DNA from: Schistocerca nitens
Lineage: Eukaryota > Arthropoda > Insecta > Orthoptera > Acrididae
Direction of reading: 5' to 3'
NCBI RefSeq assembly: GCF_023898315.1
Contig: NC_064619.1
Location: forward strand, 480,789,376-480,853,375
DNA: 64,000 bases
Position 1 is the stretch's first letter; the number at the start of each line of letters is the position of its first letter. Made by a program: the position numbers and the translations under genes. Below are positions 1 through 11,764 of this stretch, piece after piece. The notes under the pieces are model-generated. The model worked only from the letters and a program-made list of their open reading frames with translations, did not search any database and had not been told where the DNA came from.

Positions 1-930
1 CGTAAAGGTGTAAAACACACATATTTTGATGTCAATTCCACTACTACGAAAATGTACGCAAAACCATTAGTAGAACGAACCACTGGACCGAACAAATCGA
101 CTGCAGCCATGTCCTTTAATTTCGCTGGAATGATAGGAAACAACGGTGCTCTGTGAGAAATTGTTGGCGGCTTAGCCTTTTGACATAATTTGCATTTGGC
201 AAGAACAGATCGAATACGTTTTTCCATGTTACTGAAGTAGCAATTTTCTCGTAATTTATGAAAGCATTTTCTGGGACCAAAGTGCGCATAACTGAAATGT
301 GTGTACCAAATCAATTTATTGACCCACTCATCAGGAATACAAATTAACCAAACAGAGTTGTCGACCGATTTCCGTTTAAAAAGAATGTCATTGCGAACTA
401 AATAATGCTGTCTAATCGCTACGCTTTCCTTTCTCCTCCACTTCTCCTTAATGTCCTTCCAGATTGGATCCTTATTTTGCTCCTTAGCGATGTCCTGGAG
501 CGAAGACGAAATAAAATTCTCAAACGCAACACCTTGAATGTACATCAAACAATAATGGTTTTCTTTGCAGTCCTCTTCAGCACTTTGTTTCAAACTCATA
601 GGTGCACGTGATAAAGCATCAGCAACAATATTTGAAGATCCCTGTATGTAAACAATACTAAAATCAAATTCCTGTAGGTACAACGCCCATCGTGACAATC
701 TGCCATGAGTTAATTTTGTCGACATAAGAAATTCCAAAGCTCGATGATCAGTGTAAACCTTAGTATGTCTACCGAACAAAAATGTGCGAAATTTTGTGAA
801 AGCCCAAACAACAGCCAAAGCTTCAAGTTCCGTAATCGAATAATTCTTTTCGGATTTAGAGAGAACACGACTTCCAAATGCAATAGTCTTCTGTACTACA
901 ACGCCGTTTTCTTCTCTCTTGAAATAAATG
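1..930 (-). pseudogene. Gypsy pol, RNase H C-terminal part and integrase (partial, runs off window)
   Basis: Minus-strand reading frame, open without stops from about 930 to the window edge, continuing the Gypsy Pol polyprotein in a different frame from the upstream RT part. Seen in order: RNase H residues including YTDHRALEF, the tether motif ADALSRAP, an integrase zinc-binding HHCC pattern (H-x4-H around 270-285, then C-x2-C around 205) and the integrase catalytic core start with VDLFGPVV near 100. The rest of the core and the 3' LTR lie outside the window. In the family this enzyme removes RNA template and inserts the cDNA. A single frameshift near 925-932, in a purine-rich run, separates it from the protease-RT frame, so this copy is probably dead but otherwise well preserved. 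Confidence 0.85.
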
Positions 931-2589
931 TGCACCTAGGCCTTTGTATGATGAGTCCGTCGCCAAACAAAAATCTTTAGATAAATCCGGATGTGAAAGA
1001 AGTGGAGCAGCAACTAAAGCATCACGAAGTTGTTCAAATTCTGACTGAGCTTCCTCATCCCAACACCAATTAGAATTTTTTCCAGATAGTTCACATAAAC
1101 GAGGTGTGGCCAAATTGTCCAATCTAACAAAGCGTCTAAGAAAATTACAGACACCAAGGAAACTACGAACATCACGTTTTGTAGTAGGAACAGCATAATT
1201 ACGAATTGCGTCTAGCTTTTCTGGATCAGGAAGAATACCTTCTGTAGAAATAATGTGACCGAGAAATTTCACCTGTGAACGACCAAATTCAGATTTTTCC
1301 AAGTTCACTGTAATGCCAACTCTTGCAAAAATACGTAATAATGAATCCAAAATTTTGTTGTGCTCACTCCAAGAACGTTTAGCAATAAGAATGTCGTCAA
1401 CATAAGAAGTAATATTGTCATGAAGATAAACAGGTAAAATTTCATTTAAACTGCGAATAAATGCTGCAGAAGATACAGTAAGTCCAAACGGTAATTTCCG
1501 AAACTGGTAACAGTTACCAAAGGCTAAAAATGCAGTGTATTTTCTACAATCAGGGTGGAGTTCTATTTGCCAAAAACTTGCGCGCATATCAATCGTGGAT
1601 AAAACTTTAATTCCATGGAAATGTTGAAGAAGTTCATCTAAATTTTGTGGACGGTCAGTTTCAGGAATAATAATATTATTTATCTGTCTGGAATCCAGAA
1701 CCAAACGAATTGACCCATCCTTTTTAAGAACGACATGTAATGGGCTGGTATAAGGACTGACTGCTGGCTCAATAATGCCCTGATCTAACATGTATTGAAG
1801 TTCATTCTTAGCCTTGTCTCTGTAAGCCAAAGGAATAGCGTACGTTTTCCCGCGAAATGGTGTGTGTTCTTTAACTTTAAATAAATATTGTAAGCCTTGT
1901 ATAGTTCCTGTGTGATGACTAAACACTGTAGCATGTGAAGTCAAAATATGGTGCAGCTCTTCTCTTGCAACGTCATCTGGCACTTCAGCTTTCTTAACCT
2001 TTTCATTAATTAATTCTTCGCTACTAATTACATCCTCCATCGCGTCTCTGTATCTATTGTCATTGTCATGAATAAACACACTGTCGTCATAATGCTCAAC
2101 GAAAACATCAGAAGTAAGAAACCTTAAACATTTTGTATCTGATTCAGATCTTGCTAAACACTCGAAAAATTTCAGACATTTCGGCATTCCGGCAACAGTC
2201 AAATTCACACTTCCTTCTTTAAAGTTCAAAATTGCCTTATGTGTGTTAAGAAACTCCATACCTAATATAATCTGTGTACTGAGTAATGGAGCTATAATAA
2301 AATTAGCAGAAAATTCGTATCCTTGACAAATGAAATTTAGGTTGGTCTGTTGTTTAACTTCCACACCTTTTCCAGAAATCGCTCCTCGAATTGTAGTTTT
2401 AGAAATAGGTAACACAGGACAGGCAATAGTTCTTTCACATATACGAAAAACTGATTCACTAATGGCGTTCAATGGGCTCCCAGAATCTAAAACTGCAGTG
2501 AACTTATTCTTACCCACACATACTTCAATAACAGGATGTAAAAATGCGTCTACATTATTTTCATTTTCGCCTAGCAAAATGTCTCTCAT
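856..2589 (-). CDS. Gypsy pol: aspartic protease, reverse transcriptase, start of RNase H
   Basis: Minus-strand ORF of 577 residues. An aspartic protease signature (LDSGSPLNA) is near residue 35. The reverse transcriptase follows at about residues 230-480, with LDSRQ, the fingers/palm motif ending KLPFGL, and the catalytic box SYVDDILIA. FLGHIIS and the thumb region follow, and an RNase H start (LATDSS) is near residue 545. This order is the Ty3/Gypsy (Metaviridae) order. The last ~20 residues before the stop at 856 are out of frame: RNase H continues in another frame (see 1-930). Upstream, the same frame continues without an intervening ATG to a TGA at 2676-2674 that separates it from Gag, so the listed ATG is probably internal to a Gag-Pol polyprotein. 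Confidence 0.9.
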   Translation of the reverse strand: MRDILLGENENNVDAFLHPVIEVCVGKNKFTAVLDSGSPLNAISESVFRICERTIACPVLPISKTTIRGAISGKGVEVKQQTNLNFICQGYEFSANFIIAPLLSTQIILGMEFLNTHKAILNFKEGSVNLTVAGMPKCLKFFECLARSESDTKCLRFLTSDVFVEHYDDSVFIHDNDNRYRDAMEDVISSEELINEKVKKAEVPDDVAREELHHILTSHATVFSHHTGTIQGLQYLFKVKEHTPFRGKTYAIPLAYRDKAKNELQYMLDQGIIEPAVSPYTSPLHVVLKKDGSIRLVLDSRQINNIIIPETDRPQNLDELLQHFHGIKVLSTIDMRASFWQIELHPDCRKYTAFLAFGNCYQFRKLPFGLTVSSAAFIRSLNEILPVYLHDNITSYVDDILIAKRSWSEHNKILDSLLRIFARVGITVNLEKSEFGRSQVKFLGHIISTEGILPDPEKLDAIRNYAVPTTKRDVRSFLGVCNFLRRFVRLDNLATPRLCELSGKNSNWCWDEEAQSEFEQLRDALVAAPLLSHPDLSKDFCLATDSSYKGLGAHLFQERRKRRCSTEDYCIWKSCSL

Positions 2590-2676
2590 ATCCTCCAGGC
2601 GTACGTAGTGTAAAGTTGTAGTGTCATTACTTTCTGAACCGTCTATATTGCTGCCAGAAGCCGAAGCTGCAAGTCA

Positions 2677-5408
2677 TGGTCGATTGTTTGCGTCACGTCT
2701 TTGATTATTCCCGTCATTTCGCGGATCAATTTCTACTATTTCCACTTGTCTCTCTGAATTTCTGTCACGCGGAGGATGCCAATTAGGTCCTTCCTGTCTG
2801 TTAGATGCAAATTCTTGGTTGTGTCTGTTATTAAAACTTCTGTTTTCCTGTCTGTCTGCATAACTACTTCTTGTATAATTTCGACTGTCACTTCTGAAAT
2901 TATTGTTAGACCTACTACCCTGGTTATTTCTGTAGTAAGAGTTTCTATTATTGTATGAATAATTTCTGTCTTGATGATACCGACTACTGTTTCCGTATGA
3001 TTGATCATTCCGGTAAGAATTACCGTTATTATAATTGTCTGTGTAATTTCTGTTAGAACGTCTGTTATTGTCATAAGGCTGATATCTATTGTCCTGTCTG
3101 TTACGTCTTTCTCAAAATTACCCATATAACGCCCGTTCCGATCACGATCCCTTTTCTCTGAAAATCTATCGTAATTACTGTTACTGAAAAAGTTACAAGA
3201 AGTCCCGTCGTCGTTGTCATACTCAAGTTCTTGTAACAATGTCTTAAAAGTCTCAATGTTGTCTTTACATCTTCCAGCTAAAGCAATTTGTCTTATGGAT
3301 TGTGGCAGCTTAGTTAAACAAATGCGAATTAATTCAGTCGGGCTATAAGGGTTAGAAAGGAACTGATTCTTTCGAATCATGTCTTCAAAATATTCCGCTG
3401 GCGTGCGGAACTCAGACTGTTTGAAATTACGCTGCATAATAAGACTGTGTTTGACTCTGTCTTGTGTGTTTTCGGACCAATATGCCGATAGAAATGCATG
3501 ATAAAAATCATTCAGATTATTACAATCTCTAATGAGTGCACGCATCCGCGTCGCCGGTTCATTTTCTAAATATCCACACATAAATTCCAGTTTGTGACTT
3601 AGTGGCCAATTTGGTGGGAGTGCATACATAAATTGATCTAACCGTGCACATGGATGTATGTCATTCTTAGAATTGCGGAAGATCTTAAATTTCCGAACAG
3701 TCACAAAGTGTTTATAGTCAAAGTTTTCGCCTCGTGGCGACAAAGACCTACCGCGTCTGTCCCAGTCCCAATGTTGATTATTGTCAAGTTCGCGCGCCTG
3801 GCGCTCTCTTGTTGCATCCCGTAAATGGAACAAATTATTTTCTTCAAACCCCTCCGCTAACTGTGATTCCAAATTTCTTTTGCTGTCCTTTCCTACGATT
3901 TCGCCTTCAATTTGTTTGACTTGCTTTCGTAATGCCTCAACTTCCCTTTTAACGCGTTCATTAAATTTTCCCTGATTTTCAACATGCTTACTTATGTTCT
4001 GGTACTCTTCGGTTTCTGCAAATGGTAATGGAGCTGTATCATCTGAATCTCTATCCCCATTTAAACTAAGACTTGTCAATTTATCTGAAATCTCCTCAAC
4101 TCTTTCCGATAAGTCACCTATTTTTTCTTTCTGTTTGCTTACGTCTTCCGTAAGTGTCGCGACTCGGGTTTCAATATTGACACATTTGATAGTTAACTTT
4201 TCATATTGTTGTGTTAGATTATTTATTCTGTCATTTGGTACGGATTCCTCGATTCTCTCAAATATTTCTTCCTTATCATGTGCACGTTGTAAATTTAACT
4301 CTGAAAATTTTTGTACTATCACGCGATCTCTTTCTTCCTGTTCTCTATCTTGTTCCCTTTGTCTAATCTCTACTGCAATTAATCTATTATTGTGAGAATT
4401 CAAAATCGGTTGTACTTCTTCTCTGATTTCTTTCTTTAATTCATCTTTCATGTTTTTGAAACATGTCCCTATCCGTGAATCTAACCGTGTTTCCAGTGTT
4501 CCCATATCAGTTTTTAATTCAGATCCCAAAGTTCCCATCTCGGTTTTGATTGTTCCTATTTGTGAGTCTAACCGTGTTTCCATTGTTCCCATTTGTGATC
4601 CCAGTGAGTCTAACCGTGTTTCCATTGTTCCTCTTTGTAAGTCTTGTGGTGTCACCGTCAGACACCACACTTGCTAGGTGGTAGCTTAAATCGGCCGCGG
4701 TCCTCTAGTACATGTCGGACCCGTGTGTCGCCACTGTGTTATCGCAGACCGAGCGCCACCACATGGCAGGTCTCGAGAGACTGACTAGAACTCGCCCCAG
4801 TAGTACGGACGACCTAGCAAGGCGCAGTTATCCATATCTGGAGAGAGTCTCCTTGTGTTCACCATAGAGATGTACAAGAAGAAATTAAAGATAAGTGTAT
4901 GAGAAGCTCCGTTCTTTTCTTTATAGCTTTTACCACATATCCTGTTTCAGATTTAACGCAAGACGGCGTGATTTGACGCGTGCCCTATCGGCTACTTCAT
5001 TGTGGACTGGCAGCTCTTGTCAGTTCACAACAAGTCTAACCGTGTTGTCACTGTTTTTAATTCACATCCCAAATTTAATATTGCACCCATCAACTGCTCC
5101 ATAATAGCCGGTTCGAAATTCTTTTCGCCCCTAACATTTCCCGCGAAACCAACTTCTTTCGTCATGGCTGTAAAGCTATCTGTGTTCGATACTATTTCAG
5201 AATCTTCTATCGTTAATCTCGTATTCTGTGAATTTTCTGATTGAGAAAAATTTTGAATTGGTTCCGGACTAATTTCCCGACTTATTAAATTGTTTTCCAC
5301 TTCATTATTCATGATACTGTTTTCCTCTGTTGGCGAGTTCGCCATGTTAACAATTTCGTCATTCTCACTATCCATCATTTTTGCCTTTTTCATCGATCGT
5401 GTAATCAT
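2677..5408 (-). pseudogene. Gypsy gag, interrupted by a solo LTR and one frameshift
   Basis: The N-terminus starts at ATG 5408 (MITRSMKKAKM) and is open to about 5038. The reading frame resumes after the LTR insertion at 4640 and runs to 2736. The central part carries repeated METRLDS/IGT units, long charged coiled-coil segments, and a globular Gag-like region (about 3700-3200). The last ~120 residues of the frame ending at 2736 are a Thr/Ile-rich run that looks out of frame. Shifting frame near 3110 gives an Asn/Arg/Tyr/Ser-rich tail, typical of a basic RNA-binding nucleocapsid without a CCHC knuckle, which ends at TGA 2676-2674 in the pol frame. The N-terminal and downstream blocks share the same frame, and the inserted block (393 bp with one target copy) is a multiple of three. 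Confidence 0.8.
4645..5032 (+). mobile_element. Solo LTR inserted in Gypsy gag
   Basis: A 388 bp block beginning TGTGGTGTCACC and ending TTCACAACA, i.e. TG...CA as in LTRs, flanked by a 5 bp direct repeat AGTCT (4640-4644 and 5033-5037). The first ~26 bp form a short palindrome. No internal retroviral region accompanies it, so it reads as a solo LTR left by recombination of a second, unrelated LTR element. Orientation is arbitrary. It splits the gag frame cleanly, and removing it with one target copy is a multiple of three. I recognise the start as a common repeat in insect genomes, but cannot name the family. Confidence 0.75.
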
Positions 5409-5720
5409 TTACAAAACATACAAAACTCGTCACTATATGAAAATTACACACAATGACACTTTATCTCCAACAATACCATTCACACGAAATGTTTCCCTGA
5501 AACACGATTAATCGAACAATTGAAATAATTGCACTAATTGTCAAACTCGTAGACAAGACAACAGAAATGAAATTTTGCAAAAAAAAAATACCATTAGAAG
5601 AATGACAATTACCAAATCTGCACATGCATAATAGACTACAATTACTAAACTACAAATTACTACAACAATACTACTGTCTACTATTTTTACAATCAGAAGA
5701 TTCCAAGGGACGATCCGAAA

Positions 5721-5732
5721 CAGCGGTCGCCA
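5721..5732 (-). other. Putative tRNA primer-binding site of the Gypsy element
   Basis: On the minus strand, TGGCGACCGCTG lies upstream of gag, next to the presumed LTR end (...CCCCCATGCACG). TGGCGACCG matches the 3' end of arginine tRNA plus CCA as I remember it for insects. After ~9 nt the match fades. LTR retrotransposons prime minus-strand DNA synthesis here. The position fits and the identity of the tRNA is inferred. Confidence 0.5.
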
Positions 5733-5734
5733 CG

Positions 5735-6800
5735 TGCATGGGGGCTTAATTAAAATATAATGAAAATAATTTTAATTTTTTGATTTAGTAGCTGTATGTC
5801 CGATTACGAAGTCTCGTAAACGGTAGGCCCTGACTAGTATTATTACGCAATCTGACTGCATAGAACAACAACAAAGAATGAAATGGAAATTTTCATTAAC
5901 ACAATTAATTAATTAAGTCCCCAGCAACTATAAAACCTACGAAACCAAAGCACAAGTGTAACTGTTCTGTGTGTGGAAGTATGACTCAACGTACGCATCT
6001 GGCACGGTTCTTGTTCAATAACACAAGAAATTTTAAATATCATTTATACTGAATTAATTAAAGAAAATAAAAATACCATAATTACTCAAGAGAACCAGAA
6101 TTACACTCTAATCCAAGAACACAAGCCAGATGCTTTGTTGACTGAACCTGTAATGACGCATTATTTAAGACACTGAAATAATGAAAAAAACCACAGAATA
6201 TTTTACCTTCATATATATTGACGAAAAGCACTCTGATCATTACAGTATTTCCATTCGAACCATCTGCTGTCTAGCCCATCAAACAACTGCATAAAACATG
6301 GAACAACATCTCGACAAACACTGCCCACTAGCACATCTCAACACACACTGACTACTACGAGTCCTCGACAAGCACTGCCCGCTACGACATCTCAATAATC
6401 ACTCTCTGCTACGAGTTCTTAACAAGCACTGACTACCACGAGCTCTCCCCAAGCACTGACTACTACGAGTTCTCAATAATTACTGCCAGTGGAGGCGGCG
6501 GAACAATACTCTCTAGCGCGATCTCTGGAGCTGTGGCTCAGTGTAGCCACCTTTCATATGACATACACAGTAAATGCTCTTTCCAACTCTGCTTTCGTTG
6601 GATTGCTGTTTGAGTTGACGTCTGTATCATTTCTTTCCCTATTTCTTGATTTATTATTTTGTCTTCTCTTGTGCAATATTTCAGAGATCTGAGGAACTTC
6701 ATTTGTGATATTTCGTCTTAGATCTCTGGATTTTAATGTCCAGCTCCGTACAGTACTGTGCGTTGTGAGAAGGTTGAGCGTCTCAGTGTCCATAGGGAAA
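5735..6800 (-). repeat. Probable 5' LTR of the Gypsy element (outer boundary unknown)
   Basis: The sequence beyond the primer-binding site should be the 5' LTR. Its inner end is at 5735 or 5739 (TG on the plus strand). The outer end cannot be fixed because the partner LTR is outside the window. At 6310-6485 it holds an imperfect tandem array of about 35 bp units built around AAGCACTGACTACTACGAG, like a repeat array in an LTR promoter region. No coding sequence is evident. Confidence 0.4.
6310..6485. repeat. Imperfect ~35 bp tandem repeat
   Basis: Four to five degenerate copies of a unit containing CACTGNCTACNACGAG followed by TCTC/TCAA. The best pair is at about 6425-6475 (AAGCACTGACTACCACGAG, AAGCACTGACTACTACGAG). 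It lies within the presumed LTR. Confidence 0.7.
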
Positions 6801-9760
6801 CGCTGGCGGGGGCTACGCTCATGGGAGGGTCACCCACGCCTCACTTGTCAGTAGGTTAGAAAGAAGACAAAGAGCAGTCCCCTTAAGGGCCTTTCTTCTT
6901 GGAAATATGTGGATGGCAACCACGCGGGACCTTAGCTATGTGTGACATTGCTTCCACTTACTTGTGTCATGCTCCTATTTTCTTTCCAGTCGGCCTCTCC
7001 TAGGTAGGTCTTATTTTCCGCGGGCAAGGAAGACCGCTTCAGACGTGGTGAAGCCAACCTTTCATAGTAGGGCAGACCTGTGGCCAATAGCTGAAACCTA
7101 AAAATCATATACTGAGCCAAGTGTGAATTAAACAGATCCTTGAGCTGATAATTCACTCAACAACTGCAAGTAAAAAGCTGAAATGAAACAAACACCACAC
7201 TGTATGAAAAACGGAAAAAACTAGAATGTGCACAAGGGACTGCATAGAAATTTAACTATCGATCAATTGGTTACAAGTGCCTTGTATCATACATTAACAA
7301 TTTGACCAGATTATGAATTTCACCCCCCTCCCTCCTCTAATAATTAACAAATAGGGCCTCATGCTTAGGAAAAGTACTTACTGCCGTAAAGCACGGAATG
7401 TCTTCTCAACATAAACACGTGCTCGCCACGATGCGACGTGAACTGAGTATTGTTGGCCGTGACACAAAATGAAAAATAATCACGGCATTTAGATCCTTGT
7501 CCGCTGAATCGAGAAACAGGCCGTTAAACAATTCGCATAACGATACAAGGACGTTGTGACATACAAGCCCGTGTGGCGCTGTGTGCAGTCCTCAGATGAC
7601 CAGGCGGTGTCGTTCTTCCTCCTCCACGACTCGCTGGCGGCAAGCAAGTGCCTTTTCGCACAGCCTAGACTTGCCTCGCTCTCAACGGAGCTGACATCAC
7701 GTCAGAGACATCCGTATAAGCAAAGTGAAACCGAATGCCCTCTTGGCCGTGGCTCAAAGACATTTCTACTTAGATTGTACCATAATCTAACAAGGGAAAG
7801 GCCAATCGATTCGGCTCTTATATGGCAGCTTGCTGACGTACAACTTAATACAAAAGACAGGTATTTTGGCTCAATATCCTGCACGGTTTTGAGAAAACCT
7901 CACCTAAATTTCATGAAGCATAATCGGCTCAAAAACCAGGTCCTGGTAGTATAGTGTTAAAGTCCGTGCCTGCAAACCGCATGATGTCACGATCGAATCC
8001 TAGTTCAACATGTATATTTTCATTCTGATTTTAATCTAACTTCACCTCCCAATAACGTAATGAATCGCCATTAACGGTACGTGATTGGGATTCCTAGTGG
8101 AAGTGTAGATTAGATAACTGGGGTAGGTTACGGACACTAAATTGACCGAAATAGCACCCAAATGAAAGACGTACAAGAGGATACTGAGCCACACGAAATT
8201 ATTAACGACTAATTGGATAGATAATTGAAATCTGAGCGTTTTTTATCGTCATATATGGGATCATCAGATGTATGGTTTGCTAGAAGTAACTTTTAGGACT
8301 GCCGCTTGTGTACCCATGAGGTAAACACTGTTCATTGCTGTGACCTACGCATGGGCATGGGGGACAAGTACCTATGTTCAGTTTTATTCACTTTTTTTTT
8401 TCCTTATCAAAATTGTACAACCACGAGGAGTCATTAACAATTCATAACATAATTCACGACCAGCTTTCAGTACCGAGTTTTCGGGTGATGTTCTCGTATT
8501 CGTGCGTGGCATCAAAATTATTTTCAGAAAAAGATATATTTTTAAATGTAGACCAAGTCTGTTTTCCGCCAAATCTTCGGAAGGGACTATGTAGTTGCGC
8601 GAAGATTGCATCCGTTGCGCTCCTTGTGTCCGAGTATATTTACTTCGAAAGCTCATGCGACAAGTATCATCAGTCTAGATGTTCGAAGAAAAGTGGTGAC
8701 ATGTGAGTAAAAGACCCACTGTAAGCAGTCATTATCTTTATTAATCTAAACTGTTTGAGAAAATGTATTTGTCTACCTTTTTGTTATTCCTTATTGATCT
8801 GCTCATCTTATTAAACCTCTTATTCCTTCTAATTTCGATACATAAGAAATTGAAAATGAAAAGAAACAAACTGGAGAATGCATTTTGGAATCGAACATAC
8901 GTTCTCCCGTGCTGCATTTACAATATGGGTACATAAGCAATAATCGTGCAAGTTTCGTTCCTCGATTTCTAGGAAAATACGTTTTTGAGAACCCCACATA
9001 TGATGATGAAAAATGCTGAGTTCTTAATATCGATCGCTCCCGTCAGTCGTGAGTCAAATGCACGTCACGAAGTTTAAGGGCGATTTTCTCAAGAACTGGG
9101 AGTTGTAGGTAACATGGAGATGGGGATCTGAGACAAAATTTCTTATTCTTTCTTTTCAGGCTGTACACAATCGACCTGATAAATATGTACCGAACTGACT
9201 GGCCGTATCTGAGGCCTTCCCATGTAAACCCCTGTTTACATAATGTACACATCGATGTGCTTATGTCAAAGGTGCAGCGGTCTTTTCACATAGATTTATT
9301 TCATTCGAAGGCAAATATTATAGTGACGAGAGACTGAAAACGTATAGGACTTAAATATTATATGAAGCTCAGAATGAACATGCATGACGTCAATAAGAGT
9401 TGTTTAATGCAGTGCAAGGTCATTCTGTGTATTTGAATTCAAATGTTTATGTCATAGGGCACACAGGTTGCCTCAGGAGAAATAGTGACAATATTATTTG
9501 AAGCAAAAATGTCTATTAAACATGGACTCTAAAACACAATGCCTTAAGAGCTAGGAATACTTCTTCAACTTTGATGCTGTGATGAAAATCTCTTCTGATG
9601 GAGGCTCTTTCCTTTCAATACGCTGGGAGGAGGTAGTATGGAAGAAACAAGAAAAATTCCAGTAGACATGAGCTGTAAAATGGATAACTTAAGAGCTCTG
9701 AGCACTCTTTCAGTGGAAGAGATGTTTCGTACTAACAGAGATGCAGAAGTGTACATAACT
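6800..9760. other. Unassigned spacer; one decayed tRNA-like block
   Basis: No coding region with recognisable motifs. Reading frames here (for example 7556-7954) have no family resemblance and overlap opposite-strand frames. At about 7941-8010 there is a degenerate tRNA-like stretch (TAGTATAGTGTTAAAGT for the A box, GATCGAATCCTAG for the B box), probably a decayed SINE head of a type different from the other SINEs here. Confidence 0.4.
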
Positions 9761-9967
9761 CTCAGCCGCGCGGGAGTAGCCGAGCGGTTTAAGGCGCTAC
9801 AGTCATGGACTGTGCGGTTGGTCCCGGCGGAGGTTCGAGTCCTCCCTCGGGCATGGGTGTGTGTGTTTCTCTTAGATTAATTTAGGTTAAGTAGTGTGTA
9901 AGCTTAGGGGCTGATGACCCTAGCAGTTAAGTCCCATAAGATTTCACACACATTTGAACATTTTCGA
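9761..9967 (+). mobile_element. SINE type C (tRNA-derived)
   Basis: tRNA-like head with an A box (TAGCCGAGCGGTTTAAGG) and a B box (GGTTCGAGTCCTCCC), then a tail ending CCCATAAGATTTCACACAC and TTGAACATTTT. An 8 bp flanking repeat, ACATAACT (9753-9760 and 9968-9975), supports retrotransposition. SINEs are transcribed by RNA polymerase III and mobilised by a partner LINE. A second copy lies at 56761 and a diverged one at 48581. Confidence 0.85.
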
Positions 9968-10992
9968 ACATAACTTAAAGTAGACACTTTGGAGCCCATG
10001 TTTACATTTTCTTGTTTTAGTTCGTATTACCAGCTGTCAAAGGCAAAAAGCCTGCAACAGACGAAATTTGTTTCACAGTATCGAAGATGAAGAACTGCTC
10101 ATAGCGCTTAAGGTATGCATTTTAAGACCCATGTTTACCAGATCTTTTGCTTCGAATTATCGTTCCTATCATATCTGTGAATATGAACCTTTCCTCCTGG
10201 GACATTCTGCATGATAAATTATCAGTAAAAACTTAATTTGCAATATATACAGAAACTACTGTACTAACTCGCCTAATATCGATCCCACGTTTGACTTTTA
10301 ACTGTGGTGACTGGGATTTTTCTGCGGGGATGTTGGTAAAAATTAGTTGAGGACACATCGTGTTTCAAAAGACAAGTCTGTACACATTCACATATGGAAA
10401 AAAAAACTTATGCACAGAATTGGTAGCATCCTGAAAACACAAGGAATAAAACTAGCTTACCAAAACAATGACTCAGTAAAGAAATGTTGAAAGGAGGAGG
10501 TTGACGCTGATATACAAGAAATTAGGCATTTACCAACTTCAGTGTAACGGTTGTGATGCTCTATACTTAGACCAGCGGAACATTGAAATAAGGTATAAAT
10601 AACATAAGAGGGAACGGAAGTATGAGACCAGCATCTCAGCATTTGCAGAAAATTTTGATTAAGGAAACCACTATCTTACCATAATAGAAACAGACACGAA
10701 ATCAGTCACATTCAATAACAAGAATCGTCTGCTAGTCTTACAATAAAACTTCCAGATCCTAAACGCAACCATAGATAAGTAACACATAATAAATGACCAA
10801 GCCAAAAAAAGCAAACAAATGTTATTTAAACTAATAAAATATAAAGTACATAAATAAAGACCCCTCTAGTGTCTCGTTTGGTAGGCAACGTACCCACCCT
10901 AGATCACCCGCCACTGTACGCTGTACTACAGTGAAGTAATAACTTACACAAAAGTTAAAGCGTATTAGACGCTCCATCCCCGCCCCCCACCC

Positions 10993-11043
<51 letters not shown>

Positions 11044-11764
11044 CGCGTATACAGGGAGAGAGAGAGAGAAGGAGCGAGAGAGAGAGAGAGGGAGAGAATT
11101 AGTAGACGCTTCCACAACCACCAAAACAAACCAAAAAATGCGCTCGCTCCAGAAATATCATAACTAAGTGCTCGAGATGAAGAGATGGCGCTGGACCTAC
11201 ATAACATAATATCGTAAATACATTGAATATAAGTGAAAGTGCAGTGTACAAAAATTTAGCATGCGTGTATAGAAGACCGTTAATAATGGAATAGGAAAAA
11301 AACCGTGAATAATAATAATTAAATGTAATTCGATCGTATTACGTTACAGCATGCGAATCTTGTCAAACAAAATTGTAATAAAAATCATATTGTTATAGTG
11401 ACCACCGAAGATAATTTATCGTGAAACGCGTATGGTATTCATATTGTCGCAAAAGATGGTGTTTCCTTAATATAGCTTGTTTAACTGTGACTGAGGAAGA
11501 AAATGCCGAAAGACAATGAAGCCAATATGTAGCTAATATCTTGTTTACAGCGCGCCAGGCCTGATCTTAATTAATCGAACCAAAAGTTTCCTCTACACTG
11601 ATTGTGTACAAAACATCGGAATGACTGCGAGGAGCAAACGGATAGTAATATCAAAACTGTCTGTGAAAATAATAACAACGGAAACAAGGAACATCATTGA
11701 ATGCAGGGTATCAGGGGGCTTGGGCTAGGCAGACATGGCACGGATGTGGAGATCTGGATTGTCA
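9968..11764. other. Spacer with microsatellites
   Basis: AT-rich sequence with no supported gene. It contains a (CA)n run at 10995-11040 and a (GA)n run at 11056-11098. Reading frames crossing these runs are artefacts. Confidence 0.6.
10995..11040. repeat. (CA)n microsatellite
   Basis: Uninterrupted CA dinucleotides over about 46 bp, followed at 11056-11098 by an interrupted GA run. Confidence 0.95.

Noticed and set aside
4645-4670. ATG at 4670 as the Gag start
   Set aside because: It lies in the solo LTR; the true Gag start is at 5408.
6310-6485. CRISPR-like spacing of repeats
   Set aside because: Degenerate tandem units without unique spacers, in a eukaryotic LTR context.
7556-7954. 132-residue ORF
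   Set aside because: No recognisable domain, overlapped by an opposite-strand frame and leading into a tRNA-like repeat.
10965-11207. Open frames through CA/GA, CA and TG repeats (also 23168-23463, 50044-50435)
   Set aside because: Low-complexity translation of microsatellites.
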